NCBI GenBank assembly: GCA_021296065.1
Contig: JAGWBD010000014.1
Coordinates: forward strand, 1 to 64,000
Length of the DNA: 64,000 nt
Direction: 5' to 3'
Origin: Anaerolineae bacterium
Lineage (GTDB): Bacteria; Chloroflexota; Anaerolineae; Aggregatilineales; Phototrophicaceae
How positions within the stretch are numbered: the first letter of the stretch is position 1; every line of letters starts with the position of its first letter. A program made the translations under genes and the position numbers. Below the pieces are notes generated by a model that was not told where the DNA came from, did not search any database, and saw only the letters and a list, made by a program, of their open reading frames with translations. Below are positions 43,327 to 52,400 of this stretch, piece by piece.

Positions 43327-43992
43327 CTACTGTTGGCGCTTCACCCAATACTCATACCAGGTGTTGCCAACCCAGCCGTTGGCTGCCCATTCGCCGCCTC
43401 CCCCAAAGGGATCGTACCGACTGCGCTTCATTTCGCCTTCGGAACAGTACTCCTGCCCGGGGTCGGTTCTGGTGCATGCCGCTACACATCCGGGCCCAGG
43501 GCAGGGGATCCCTGCTGGCTGTGCTGCTGCTGGCTGTGCTGCTGCTGGCTGCGCTGCTGCTGGCTGCGCTACTGGCTCGTCCTCGCCCAGCAGGGCAGAG
43601 TGAACATAACCGTCATCGACCTGGCACCACTCTGTGCTTCCGTTCCACTCGTCACCTTCCACCCCGCAGGCAGCATTCACCGGATCGGCCCATGCCAGCC
43701 TCCCGATTCTCGCTGCGTCCAGCCGGGGCTTTTCCCTGACATTTGCGCCTCGCTGAGCATACATGACCTCTGTTTCTGGCTCTGGCAGGCACACTTCCTC
43801 AATGGTCGCCACGCCTTCCCTGAGTGCGTCGATGCTCGCCGGTGGTTCCTCTGACCACGGCCAGTTCTCCTCAATGCAGCGAGCTTCCTGCATCTCGCCT
43901 TCACTGCCTTCCTGCGCTCCCACACTATCGAGAAACAGCGTGACTCCGCAGACGGCGATGATGATCGATACTGCTGCAATTGCCCTTCCCAT
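43327..43992 (-). CDS. Secreted protein with bacterial SH3-like domain
   Basis: A 221-residue protein. A signal peptide (residues 1-26, ending VGAQ) is followed by a Glu-rich Cys-containing region. An SH3b-like domain comes next (about 77-136, ANVREKPRLDAARIGRL ... WCQVDDGYVHSALL). A PAAAQ repeat linker (about 141-160) and a short Cys-rich tail (CPGPGCVAAC) ending WYEYWVKRQQ complete it. SH3b domains commonly bind cell-wall peptides. The eight or so cysteines imply disulfides outside the cell. ATG 43992 has GGAG upstream. Confidence 0.72.
   Translation of the reverse strand: MGRAIAAVSIIIAVCGVTLFLDSVGAQEGSEGEMQEARCIEENWPWSEEPPASIDALREGVATIEEVCLPEPETEVMYAQRGANVREKPRLDAARIGRLAWADPVNAACGVEGDEWNGSTEWCQVDDGYVHSALLGEDEPVAQPAAAQPAAAQPAAAQPAGIPCPGPGCVAACTRTDPGQEYCSEGEMKRSRYDPFGGGGEWAANGWVGNTWYEYWVKRQQ
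43512..43574 (-). repeat. 15-bp coding tandem repeat (PAAAQ)
   Basis: About four tandem units of 15 bp (plus-strand CTGGCTGTGCTGCTG and variants) within the SH3-like gene encode PAAAQ repeats of a flexible linker. Length variation between strains is likely. Confidence 0.7.
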
Positions 43993-44090
43993 TTCGAAGT
44001 CTCCGTTGTGTGCAATTCCTGGGCCAGTGTGACTGTTTGATTCTATACGCAGTCGGAACTCTCCTGGCGTGATTCCACCTGCTTCCCCGA

Positions 44091-44117
44091 TCTCCTTTTC
44101 TTCCGGAGAAAAGGAGA
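44091..44117. terminator. Hairpin TCTCCTTTTCT / AGAAAAGGAGA
   Basis: A perfect 11-bp stem with loop TCCGG in the 224-bp gap upstream of the SH3-like gene. The A/T content gives moderate stability. It has no clear U-run. Confidence 0.4.
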
Positions 44118-44170
44118 GGGATCAAGTTTCGGCAGGCTGTCGGGAAAAGAAGTCACTTTCACAAACAAAA

Positions 44171-44193
44171 CCCCTCTCCGTCAGGGAGAGGGG
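44171..44193 (-). terminator. Rho-independent-like terminator of phyH-like gene 2
   Basis: A 9-bp stem CCCCTCTCC / GGAGAGGGG with loop GTCAG, 24 nt after the stop at 44217. On the minus strand it is followed by TTTTGTTTGTG. It derives from the CCCTC-type repeat family (GGGTTTGGGGCGAAGG alongside). Confidence 0.65.
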
Positions 44194-44216
44194 TTTGGGG
44201 CGAAGGCCAGGCCGCC

Positions 44217-45251
44217 TCAGGCCTCGCCGAGGGCCTCCAGCGCGCGTTGCGCCTGGGCCTCGTCTTTCGTCATGCGCACGACGCGGCGCAGATGCAGTTG
44301 CGCGTGTTCGTTGCCGTTGCGCGCCATCTCCAGCGCCTCTTCAAAGCCGCGCTGGCTGAAGCTGGGGTCGCCGGCCCGGATCGGGAACTCGTAATTCTCC
44401 CAGTAGTACTTGAGATCGTCGCTCTTCCAGTCCGCGTAGATGTCTTCCCAGGTGATGGGCGGGTCCACGTGCTCGGTCAGATGCGGCGTCATCATGCCCT
44501 CGCTGACCGGGTTGCCGATGGCGAAGTAACGGTTGTCGAGCGAGATGCGCATGCGGTTGTCGGTGACGTTGGGCAGGGCCCGGTGGATCATCAGGGCTTC
44601 AAAGATGAGCGTGTCGCCGGGTTCGTAGTCGATGGTGTGCCAGGCGCCCTCAAACTGGTCGACCTCCACGTTCAGGCCGCCCGCGCCGAGTGAGAAGTGG
44701 TGGTCGAGCACGCGGTTGACCTTGTGCGAGCCCGGCAGCACGGCCAGGCCGCCCAGTTCGACCGGGCAATCGCCGACCGGCGCCCAGGCGGTCCAGGTAT
44801 CGAAGCTGCCCTGGAAGTGGACGTAGTCCTGATGCGTGGGCGTGGTGTGCTCGGTGTATTGCGGGAACCACAGACGCGCGATCTTCTGCGGATGCGGCAG
44901 CACCGGCTTGCCGGCGATGCGCGCGATCATGTCCACGATCTCCGGCAAATGCGCGGAGCGGTGGAAGGACTCAAGGGCGTAGACCTTGTGGTAGACGTCG
45001 GTGTAGCCTTCGTCGCCCTCGGTGCAGACGCGGTCCACGTCGGCGATGCCGTCCATCGGGTCCGTGTCGGGCAGCAGCCAGCCGCCCTGTTGCAGCGCCG
45101 TGTTGATGTCGAGCCGCAGCTCCATCATCTTGTCCGGGTCCTGCAGGCCCCTGAAGAAAAGGTAGCCTTCGTCAGCCAGACGCCGCTGCAACTCGTCCCC
45201 GTCCGTCATCGCGTCATTGGAGACGCGCAGTTCTTTCAGTTCGCTGTCCAT
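44217..45251 (-). CDS. Phytanoyl-CoA dioxygenase (PhyH) family protein 2
   Basis: A 344-residue Fe(II)/2-oxoglutarate oxygenase candidate. The metal triad is H140-Q-D142 (THQDYVHFQG) and H223 (ALMIHRALPNV), with R235 in NRMRIS for the co-substrate. The double-stranded helix core includes LGGLAVLPGSHKVNRV. The last 90 residues add a helical extension. It is not closely similar to the PhyH protein at 833. It is divergent from the ADP-ribosylglycohydrolase gene (82-bp spacer) and terminated by the hairpin at 44171. Confidence 0.85.
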   Translation of the reverse strand: MDSELKELRVSNDAMTDGDELQRRLADEGYLFFRGLQDPDKMMELRLDINTALQQGGWLLPDTDPMDGIADVDRVCTEGDEGYTDVYHKVYALESFHRSAHLPEIVDMIARIAGKPVLPHPQKIARLWFPQYTEHTTPTHQDYVHFQGSFDTWTAWAPVGDCPVELGGLAVLPGSHKVNRVLDHHFSLGAGGLNVEVDQFEGAWHTIDYEPGDTLIFEALMIHRALPNVTDNRMRISLDNRYFAIGNPVSEGMMTPHLTEHVDPPITWEDIYADWKSDDLKYYWENYEFPIRAGDPSFSQRGFEEALEMARNGNEHAQLHLRRVVRMTKDEAQAQRALEALGEA

Positions 45252-45333
45252 TTATTCTGCTCCATCAAAAATGGCCAATTGCGGCGCGCGCGAGTATAAC
45301 ACAGGTCTGCCTGAGGCCACGAAAGGAATTGGT

Positions 45334-46473
45334 ATGGACCGCTTCGAAAACAGCGTTCTGCACGACAAGGTGCGGGGCTGCCTCTACGGTGGCGCGATCG
45401 GCGACGCCCTCGGCGCGCCGGCCGAAGGTTACACGCCCGAAAGGATTCGCGAACTCTACGGCCAGATCACGGACTTCGTCCCGACCCTCGACGAAAGCCC
45501 CAGACGCCGTTACCGGACGGAAGGGCGCTACACGGACGACAGCCACATGGTGCAGGCCCTGAGCCAGGCCTACGTCGACGAAGGCGGCCATCTGGACGCC
45601 CACAGCTTCGCGCGCCGCATCGTGCCGCTGATATTGGAGCCGCGCTGGATTCCCGACCTCGAGCGCGAGATGCCGATCGTGGAGCGGCTCTTCTACCCCG
45701 AGAAGTGGCTCTACATTCGCAACGGCCTGGCCAACGCCGATCCGCGTCTGGCTGGCGCCGGCAACATGGTCAACTGCGGTGCGGCCATGTACGCGGCGCC
45801 GATCGGCATCGTCAACGCCGGCGATCCGGTCAGCGCCTACAACGAGGCCGTCGACGTCCTCAGCGCGCACCAGCACAGCTATGGTCTGGAGGCCGCCGCG
45901 GTGCAGGCGACTGCCGTGGCCGAGGCCTTCCGCCCCGGCGCCAGCGTCGACAGCATCATCGACGTGGTGCTGTCACTGGCGAAGGATGGCACGCGCAAGG
46001 CCATCGAGGCGGTGGTCGAGTGCGCGCGCGGTTACGACGACTGGCCCGAAGCCATCGGCCCGCTGCGCGACGCCATGCGCCCATGGGATGGCGCGCCGGA
46101 TATCCTGGGCGACCGCGGCAAAGGTAACAACGACAACACGTCCAGCCGCGAGCACAGCATCGAGGAGGTGCCGCTCGCGCTGGCCTTCCTGGTCGTCGCG
46201 AAGGGCGACTTCGCGGCCAGCATCTGCGGCGGTACCAACTACGGCCGCGACAACGACTCGATCGCCAGCAAGGCCGGCGCCATCGCCGGCGCGCTGCACG
46301 GCGCCTCGGCCATTCGCCAGGTCTGGATCGAGAAGGTACGCAGCGCCAACGACGTCGATCTCGACCCCGTGGCGAGGGATCTTACGGCGCTGGTCTGCAA
46401 GTTGCAGCAACAGCAACTGGCGGCTGCCCAGGCCCGTGAGGCGGATTTCGGGACATTGCTGGCCGCGACCTGA
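45334..46473 (+). CDS. ADP-ribosylglycohydrolase family protein
   Basis: A 379-residue protein of the DraG/ARH fold. GCLYGGAIGDALGAPAEG is at the start, the first metal site is YTDDS (residues 66-70), and the second is GRDNDSIASKAGAIAGA near residue 305. These di-magnesium/manganese sites bind ADP-ribose. In bacteria such enzymes reverse ADP-ribosylation or act on nucleoside-sugar-like substrates, and which one applies here is open. AAAGGA lies 7 nt before ATG 45334. The stop codon is in the arm of the hairpin 46463-46488. Confidence 0.88.
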   Translation: MDRFENSVLHDKVRGCLYGGAIGDALGAPAEGYTPERIRELYGQITDFVPTLDESPRRRYRTEGRYTDDSHMVQALSQAYVDEGGHLDAHSFARRIVPLILEPRWIPDLEREMPIVERLFYPEKWLYIRNGLANADPRLAGAGNMVNCGAAMYAAPIGIVNAGDPVSAYNEAVDVLSAHQHSYGLEAAAVQATAVAEAFRPGASVDSIIDVVLSLAKDGTRKAIEAVVECARGYDDWPEAIGPLRDAMRPWDGAPDILGDRGKGNNDNTSSREHSIEEVPLALAFLVVAKGDFAASICGGTNYGRDNDSIASKAGAIAGALHGASAIRQVWIEKVRSANDVDLDPVARDLTALVCKLQQQQLAAAQAREADFGTLLAAT

Positions 46474-46488
46474 TTTCTCAGGTCGCGG
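46463..46488. terminator. Bidirectional hairpin containing both convergent stop codons
   Basis: An 11-bp perfect stem CCGCGACCTGA / TCAGGTCGCGG with loop TTTC. The TGA of the ADP-ribosylglycohydrolase and the TGA (as TCA) of the phosphoesterase form the top of the stem. There is no U-tract on either side. Confidence 0.5.
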
Positions 46489-47290
46489 GAGAGCAGGGCT
46501 GCAACTCCAGCAGCGTGATCTCCGGACGGCAGTTGAAGCGGAACCAGGGGCGGATTATGCCGAGGCCGCGGTTGGTGTAGACGGGCATACTGCCGGCGCG
46601 CGCCAGACCAGCCGTGTAGTGCTGGCCCCAGGCGGGCAGGACCAGCGGCCGCTCCAGCAGGGGCGGGCGCACCTGACCGCCATGCGTGTGGCCGGAGAGT
46701 TGCAGCGTGAAGCGTTCGGTCGGGCCGGCCAGGTCGGCGACGTCCGGCTCGTGCGCCAGCAGGATGGCCGGGCCTTCGGGCGGCAGCCGCTCCAGCAGGT
46801 CGTCGAGGTCGTCGTCGCCCCAGGCCTGGTCACCGAGGCCGGCGACGTGCAGTTGCGCCTCGCCGCGTTGCAGTGTGTACACCTCGTTGCGCAGAACGCG
46901 GATGCCATTGTCCGTCAGCGCCTGGCAGACCCGCTCGACGCCCCGGCGGTGGTCGTGGTTGCCGGGCACGGCGATGACCGGCGCCTGTAGCGCGCGCAGA
47001 ACGGTGAGCAGTTCTTCGGGCTCCTGCCGCGCCGTTTCCTCGATGAAATCGCCGCTGACGAGCACCAGGTCGGGCTGCAGGGCATTGACGCGCGCCAGCC
47101 AGGCCTGCAGACGCGCCGGTTTCAGCCAGCCGCCCAGATGCAGGTCGCTGATCTGCACGAGGCGCAGGCCCTCGAAGGATTCGGGCAGTTGGGGCATATA
47201 CATGGGGACGCGTTTCACCTGTAGCCAGCGCGGCTCCAGGAAGCGGGCGTAGAGGAACAGGCCGGTCAGCAGCAGAATGAGTGCGCTCAT
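46478..47290 (-). CDS. Membrane-anchored metallophosphoesterase (YkuE/YaeI-like)
   Basis: A 270-residue protein with an N-terminal membrane anchor (residues 2-15). The calcineurin-like metal motifs are in order: ISDLHLG, VSGDFIE, GNHDHR, LAHEP and SGHTHGGQ. The group includes bacterial phosphodiesterases that act near the membrane. ATG 47290 overlaps the upstream ThpR stop by four bases, so the two are coupled. Convergent with the ADP-ribosylglycohydrolase gene. Confidence 0.9.
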   Translation of the reverse strand: MSALILLLTGLFLYARFLEPRWLQVKRVPMYMPQLPESFEGLRLVQISDLHLGGWLKPARLQAWLARVNALQPDLVLVSGDFIEETARQEPEELLTVLRALQAPVIAVPGNHDHRRGVERVCQALTDNGIRVLRNEVYTLQRGEAQLHVAGLGDQAWGDDDLDDLLERLPPEGPAILLAHEPDVADLAGPTERFTLQLSGHTHGGQVRPPLLERPLVLPAWGQHYTAGLARAGSMPVYTNRGLGIIRPWFRFNCRPEITLLELQPCSPAT

Positions 47291-47847
47291 GCCTCCCCCT
47301 TCGCGCTCAGGGGGTAGCGCTGCAGGACAGTGTAGCGGGCGCCGGCGGGTGTGAGCTCGCTGGCGTAGAGGCAGAACTCGTCCACAGTGACGGGCGCCGA
47401 ACGCAGCGAGCGGTGGGTCTGCAGCCAGGTGTTGAGGCGCTGCGGCGGTCGTTGCGCGCGGAAACGACCCAGCGTGACGTGCGGGTGGAAGGGCCGCCGG
47501 TCCGGCTCAAGGCCGCAACAGACCACGGCCTGCGTCACGCGCCGATGCAGGTCGTCCAGCGCCACGTTGCGGCGCAGACCTGCCCACAGTACGCCTGACC
47601 AGCGGCCGCTGCCCTGCAGCGCCAGCGTCACGGGCATTGCCTCAATCTGCGACAGCGCCCTGCCGATGGTTTCCAGTTGATTGCTTTCACCGATGAAGCA
47701 GAGTGTCACGTGCAGTTGCTGCGCCGGCACGCGGCGCAGGCCGGGCAGGTCCAGCGGCAGGCCTGCGAGGCGCTGCCGCAGCGGCCCCGGCAGCTCCAGC
47801 GCGACGAAGAGGCGCTGGCAAGGTTGCGGCGACTTCGGTTTGATCAG
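47287..47847 (-). CDS. thpR: RNA 2',3'-cyclic phosphodiesterase (ThpR)
   Basis: A 186-residue 2H phosphoesterase. Two HxTx motifs are HVTL (about residues 46-49) and HPHVTLGR. The family N-terminus (RLFVALELPGPLRQRLA) is present only upstream of the first ATG/GTG/TTG codon (GTG 47730, which would delete it). The only codon giving a family-length protein is CTG at 47847, overlapping the stop of the upstream gene as CTGA. So either CTG initiates here or the natural start is lost. It is coupled to the phosphoesterase gene. Confidence 0.8.
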   Translation of the reverse strand: MIKPKSPQPCQRLFVALELPGPLRQRLAGLPLDLPGLRRVPAQQLHVTLCFIGESNQLETIGRALSQIEAMPVTLALQGSGRWSGVLWAGLRRNVALDDLHRRVTQAVVCCGLEPDRRPFHPHVTLGRFRAQRPPQRLNTWLQTHRSLRSAPVTVDEFCLYASELTPAGARYTVLQRYPLSAKGEA

Positions 47848-48455
47848 GGTGCTATCCCAACCAGGACCAGCGGGACAGCCGGGACTCCCCGGCCCTGCCG
47901 CAGCACGTTGAGCAAATCCCGTTCGTAGTAGGGGACGCCGGAAGACATCTCCTGCTCCAGTTCCTTCATCGGCAGGATTTCAATCCCTACGTCAATGACA
48001 TCAGAGACGTAGAAGCTGAGATGTTTGACGAACAGGTCATGGGCGACGAAGGCGTACTTGCCGAACTGGACCTCAACGGCAACCCGCTCTTTTACAAAGT
48101 CCGTCTGGTTGTATGACATGATCGGCGTCTGACCGGATTCCTCGATCGCCCTCTTCTGCTGATCCTCAGGCAGACCGTATATGTTGCGCATGAGTTTGTC
48201 GTCAGCCGAAAGCCAAAAATTTCTGCGGCGTTCGCTCCAGCCACGCGCCTTGAGTCCGTCACTGAAGGCACGATTCATGTCAATTGGAGAATACAGCAGT
48301 CGCCCGGCCCTGGTTTTCTCTTTTGACCTTTTTGTACGGCAGGCAGCCGCATCGACGCCCGCGATGACTTCCTGAACTTCCTGCCACAAATGTTTGCGAT
48401 GGACCAGCAGGTACTCCTCACCGTTCAGGTGAGAATAGCGCGCCCAGATTTGCAT
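47844..48455 (-). CDS. BglII-like type II restriction endonuclease
   Basis: A 203-residue protein resembling R.BglII in its C-terminal half. The active-site segment DFVKERVAVEVQ (D119, E128, Q130) has the same spacing as DFGKRDTLVEVQ of BglII, whose residues Asp84, Glu93 and Gln95 bind the metal. It is followed by a strand/helix FGKYAFVAHDLF and the end VPLVLVG. The target is inferred to be BglII-like (AGATCT) only by family, not proven. ATG 48455 overlaps the original methyltransferase stop (TGATG). Confidence 0.75.
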   Translation of the reverse strand: MQIWARYSHLNGEEYLLVHRKHLWQEVQEVIAGVDAAACRTKRSKEKTRAGRLLYSPIDMNRAFSDGLKARGWSERRRNFWLSADDKLMRNIYGLPEDQQKRAIEESGQTPIMSYNQTDFVKERVAVEVQFGKYAFVAHDLFVKHLSFYVSDVIDVGIEILPMKELEQEMSSGVPYYERDLLNVLRQGRGVPAVPLVLVGIAP

Positions 48456-48565
48456 CAATGACCGCCGTTTGGTTTCGCAGGGTCATAGACTGGCTTGCCC
48501 ATCGGCCTTGTGCGCAGGGTTCCGGCGCGAAACTGTTGCACCCTGTCGCGCGCAATTTCCACGAA

Positions 48566-49381
48566 TTAGCGGACGATGTCGCAGCCATAACCATTGCGGC
48601 GATGCATCATCGCCGCGATCATGGACGAGCCAACCCCCATGTAGGGGTCGAACACCGCATCGCCCTCGTCGGTCATGGACAGCACCAGACGCTCCACCAG
48701 TTCAACCGGGAACTGGCAGGGGTGAATCGTCTTATCCACGTGATTGTTCTTGACGTTCGGGAACTCCCAGACATCGCTCGGATTCTTGCCCTTCGGATTC
48801 CCGGAGAGCTGACCGACTTTCGGCCCCTTGAAGTGACGCTTGTCGGGGTATTTGGACGGGACGCGAATGGGGTCCAGGTTCCAGGTGTAGTCATCGCCCT
48901 TGGTCCACCAGTTGATCGTTTCGTAGCGGCCGGAAAGGCGTTTGGAAGAATGCAGGCCATGTCCGAAATGCCAGACAATGCGATTCCGCAGGCGCAGCCC
49001 CTCCTTCCGAAACAGGGGATACAGGACTGTGTCGAGGGGAACAATCTCCCCCTCGCTCACGTAGTTGCCGACTTGCCAGCAGAGCGACCCCTGGGGGTGC
49101 AGCAGACGGACACACGCACGAATGACTTGTTCCTGAGCCGCCAGGTAGTCATCCAGCGGGCTGCGCGTCTCGTATTCCTTGCCCAGATTGTAGGGCGGGG
49201 AGGTGACAATCAACTTGAACAATTCGTCAGGGAGAGCCCGCATGAAGCCCAGATTGTCTTCACAGGCGAGGACTGGATCTTCTTTGGTAGCCGGCTCGCC
49301 GGGAGTGATTTCATGCGAAACCGGGGTTTGCACTTCGCCAAACAGGCGGAGTGTGGCGAGCTTGTCTGCGTCGTGGCTCAT
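48566..49381 (-). CDS. DNA methyltransferase (N4-cytosine type, beta class), prematurely stopped
   Basis: A 271-residue modification methylase. Motif IV SPPY (residues 61-64, VTSPPYNLGKEY) precedes motif I near the end (FDPYMGVGSSMIAA), the beta-class order. SPPY favours N4-cytosine methylation. The frame ends at TAA 48566-48568 right after GYGCDIVR. The same frame continues without interruption for 36 codons (FVEIARDRVQQF ... NGGH) to TGA 48455-48457, which overlaps the restriction gene start. A single change of GAA to TAA explains this. It partners the BglII-like nuclease. Confidence 0.85.
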   Translation of the reverse strand: MSHDADKLATLRLFGEVQTPVSHEITPGEPATKEDPVLACEDNLGFMRALPDELFKLIVTSPPYNLGKEYETRSPLDDYLAAQEQVIRACVRLLHPQGSLCWQVGNYVSEGEIVPLDTVLYPLFRKEGLRLRNRIVWHFGHGLHSSKRLSGRYETINWWTKGDDYTWNLDPIRVPSKYPDKRHFKGPKVGQLSGNPKGKNPSDVWEFPNVKNNHVDKTIHPCQFPVELVERLVLSMTDEGDAVFDPYMGVGSSMIAAMMHRRNGYGCDIVR

Positions 49382-49450
49382 GCTTGCTGTTCCGTCTTCG
49401 CGCTGCCTGAAGTCAGTCTAACATGACAGGGAAGAAAACGCGGTTTCATC

Positions 49451-52400
49451 TCACTCCGGCAAGACCTCGCGCGGCTTGCTGCCGTCCTGGGCCGGGCCGA
49501 TGACGCCCTCGTCCTCCATCATGTCGATCAGGCGCGCGGCGCGCGTGTAGCCGATGCGCATGCGCCGCTGCAGCAGCGAGACCGAGGCCTTGTTCAGGCG
49601 GCGCACCATCTCCACCGCCTGCTCGTAGAGTTCGTCGCGCTCGTCGCTGACGCGTTCGTGCAGTTCGATGCCCTTTTCTTCCTCCCAGGCGCTGAAATCC
49701 GGGAAGGCGAGGTGGGCCTGTTGCGCGGCCGCTTTCGTTTCGGCTTCTTCGGATGGCGCCGGCAGGGGCGGCATGTCCGTCAGGGGCGTTGCGGACGGCG
49801 CTTCGTCGTCGCCTTCCGCCTCGTCCGGCAGCATTGTCGCGGCGGGCTCATCCAGCGCCTGACGCTTCCAGTAGCGCGTGACGTTGTCGACCTCTTCCGG
49901 CGAGACCAGCACGCCCTGCAGACGGGCCGCGGCCGGCGCGCTGCCGCTGAGATAGAGCATGTCGCCCTTGCCCAGCAGACGCTCGGCGCCCGGCTGGTCG
50001 AGGATGACGCGGCTGTCCACGCCGCCGGCCACGGCAAATGCGATGCGGGCCGGGAAGTTGGCCTTGATGAGGCCGGTGACGACATCCACCGAGGGGCGCT
50101 GGGTGGCGATGACGAGGTGGATGCCGGTGGCGCGCGCGAGGGCCGCGATGCGCGTGATGACCCGCTCGGTCTCGTCCGGCGCCAGCATCATCAGGTCCGC
50201 CAGTTCGTCGATGACGACCACGATGTAGGGCATGCGCTCCAGCTCGCCGTTGAGGTGGCGATTGTAGTCCTCGATGTTGCGCGCGCCGGCCTCGCTGAAA
50301 CGGCGGTAGCGCTCGTCCATTTCGCGCGTGACCCACTTGAGCACGCCGAGGGTACGTTCGAGGTCGACGACCACCGGCGCCACCAGGTGCGGCACGCCGT
50401 TGTAGCTGGTCAGTTCCACCCGCTTGGGGTCGACCATGATGAAGCGCACCCTGTCGGGGCTGTTGTTGACCAGCAGACTGACGATGATGGCGTTGACCAG
50501 CACGGACTTGCCGGAGCCGGTGGTGCCGGCGATGAGCAAATGCGGCATGCTGGCCAGGTCCGCCGCGACGGGGGTACCGTCCACGCTCTGGCCGAGGCCG
50601 ATGGCCAGCGCGGCCTTTTCCCTGAGCTCGCGGAACTGTTGGGATTCCATCACGTCGCGCAGGCTGACGACGGCGGCCTGCGCGTTGGGCACCTCGATGC
50701 CGACGTAGCCCTTGCCCGGCACCGGCGCCTCAATACGGATCGTCTTTGCGCCCAGCGCAAGCTGCAGGTCCTTGTCGAGTTGGGCGATGGCGCCGACCTT
50801 GACGCGGGTCTTCTTGCCGGCGCGCGTCAGCAGATAGTCCGGCTCGACGCCAAACTGGGTGATGACCGGACCGGTGTTGACCTCCACGACGCGGCCAGGC
50901 GAGCCGAAGCTCTGCAGCGTCTCTTCAATGGTGCGCGCGCGCCCCAGCAGAATCTCGCGGTCCAGGTCGGATTCCGAGCCGACGTTGAGCAGGCTGCTCA
51001 GGTCTGGCAGTTGCCAGTCGCGTTGCTTGCGGCGCGGCGCGGCGGCCAGCGTGGGGCGCATGGAAGTTGGCGAGGGCGGGATGCGCGCGGGCGGCGTTTC
51101 CGCCACGTCCGGTGACGGCGTGACCTCCGCGGCGGCGGGTTGCTGCGTCGCCGCTGGCGGAAGGACCTGCGCCGGCGTTTCCTCCTCAACTGCAGCAGTT
51201 GGCGCTGTGACGAGTTCCGTTGGCGGAGTCCCGGAGGGCGCAGCGGGGAGGCCTTCATGGACGGGCGGCCCGGACCCGGCCGGTATTGGCGCCGGGGGCG
51301 CCGCGTAGGGCGACGCCGGCGCGGGCGTCGGCAGGTCTTCCTGTGGCGGCGCCATGCTCTCCCTGTCGGCAGGTGGTGTTGCCGGGGCCGGTCTGTCGGC
51401 AGGTGCTGCGGGCTCGTTGGCACGCCTGCGCGCGTTCAGGGCCGCCTCTATCCCGGCGCGCAGCCGCGGTGACAGGGCGCGCAGTCCCGACCGGACGGGC
51501 GTATCCGCTTGCTGCTGGCCCACCGTGGTCTTTACGGTGCGTCCGCCCATCGTAATCGGGATTGAGCGCGGCCCGTCATGCGTCTCTGCCTGAAGACTCA
51601 GGGCCTGGGCCGCCTGTCGGCGCGCCTCCCGCTGCTGCGCGCGCCGCTGGCGGACCTGGTCCAGCCGCTGCCAGCCGCGGCTGGTCAGGGCCGCAAGGTC
51701 CGCCACCGAAACCTTCAGGCCGAACATGGCGCCGATCAGCAGCAGGCCCGTCGTGCTGACGAGCATGCCGACCTCGCCGATGCCGGTCACCAGCAGGTAA
51801 TAGAGTTCCGCGCCGGCAAAGCCGCCGCCGCGGCCCGCGTTCCACGAGAGTTCAAGTTGCAGGCGCAGACGCACGGGGTCGGAGAGGTCGATGCTGGAGT
51901 AGCCCGGATTGAAGCTGTCCACAAACTGGAAAAAGAGCAACAGACCGACGAAAAACAGGGCCCCGCCGGCCACGCGCAGGGGGTTGACGACGGGGGCCTC
52001 GCTGCCAAAGTGACGCACGATCAGCCAGGCGCCGACGGCGAAGAGCAGCAGCGGCACGGCCAGCGCGCCCCAGCCGAAGAAATTGGCGAAGAAGGTGTTG
52101 ACGACCTGGGTCAACTGGCCGCGGATGGTGGAGAGGCTGCTGAGGAAGAGCGCCAGCGAGGCCAGCACCAGCAGCACGCCGAGGATGTCCAGCTTGTTGT
52201 CCAGCGTCAGGCCGCTGCCGCCAAGCCGGGGCGCCTTGCTGTCGCTGCGGCGTCGCTTGCGCGCGGCGCCGGCCCTGCGCGCCGGCTCCTGTTCACGGCG
52301 GCCGGGCAGGGGCAGACGCCGTACGCCGCGCGCCCGTTGCGCCAGATCGCCCAGGACCCCGGGCGGGCCGATGTCCGGCAAACGGGCGCGCAGGGCCTGC

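Noticed and set aside
43512-43574. Possible CRISPR-like tandem repeats
   Set aside because: 15-bp direct repeats without spacers; they encode a PAAAQ protein linker.
42998-43603. Plus-strand frame opposite the SH3-like gene
   Set aside because: The minus-strand protein has a signal peptide and SH3-like domain; the plus frame has Ala/Gly-Cys repeats from the coding PAAAQ repeat.
48458-49426. Plus-strand 322-codon frame opposite the DNA methyltransferase
   Set aside because: No family resemblance; the minus-strand frame has SPPY and FDPYMGVGSS motifs.
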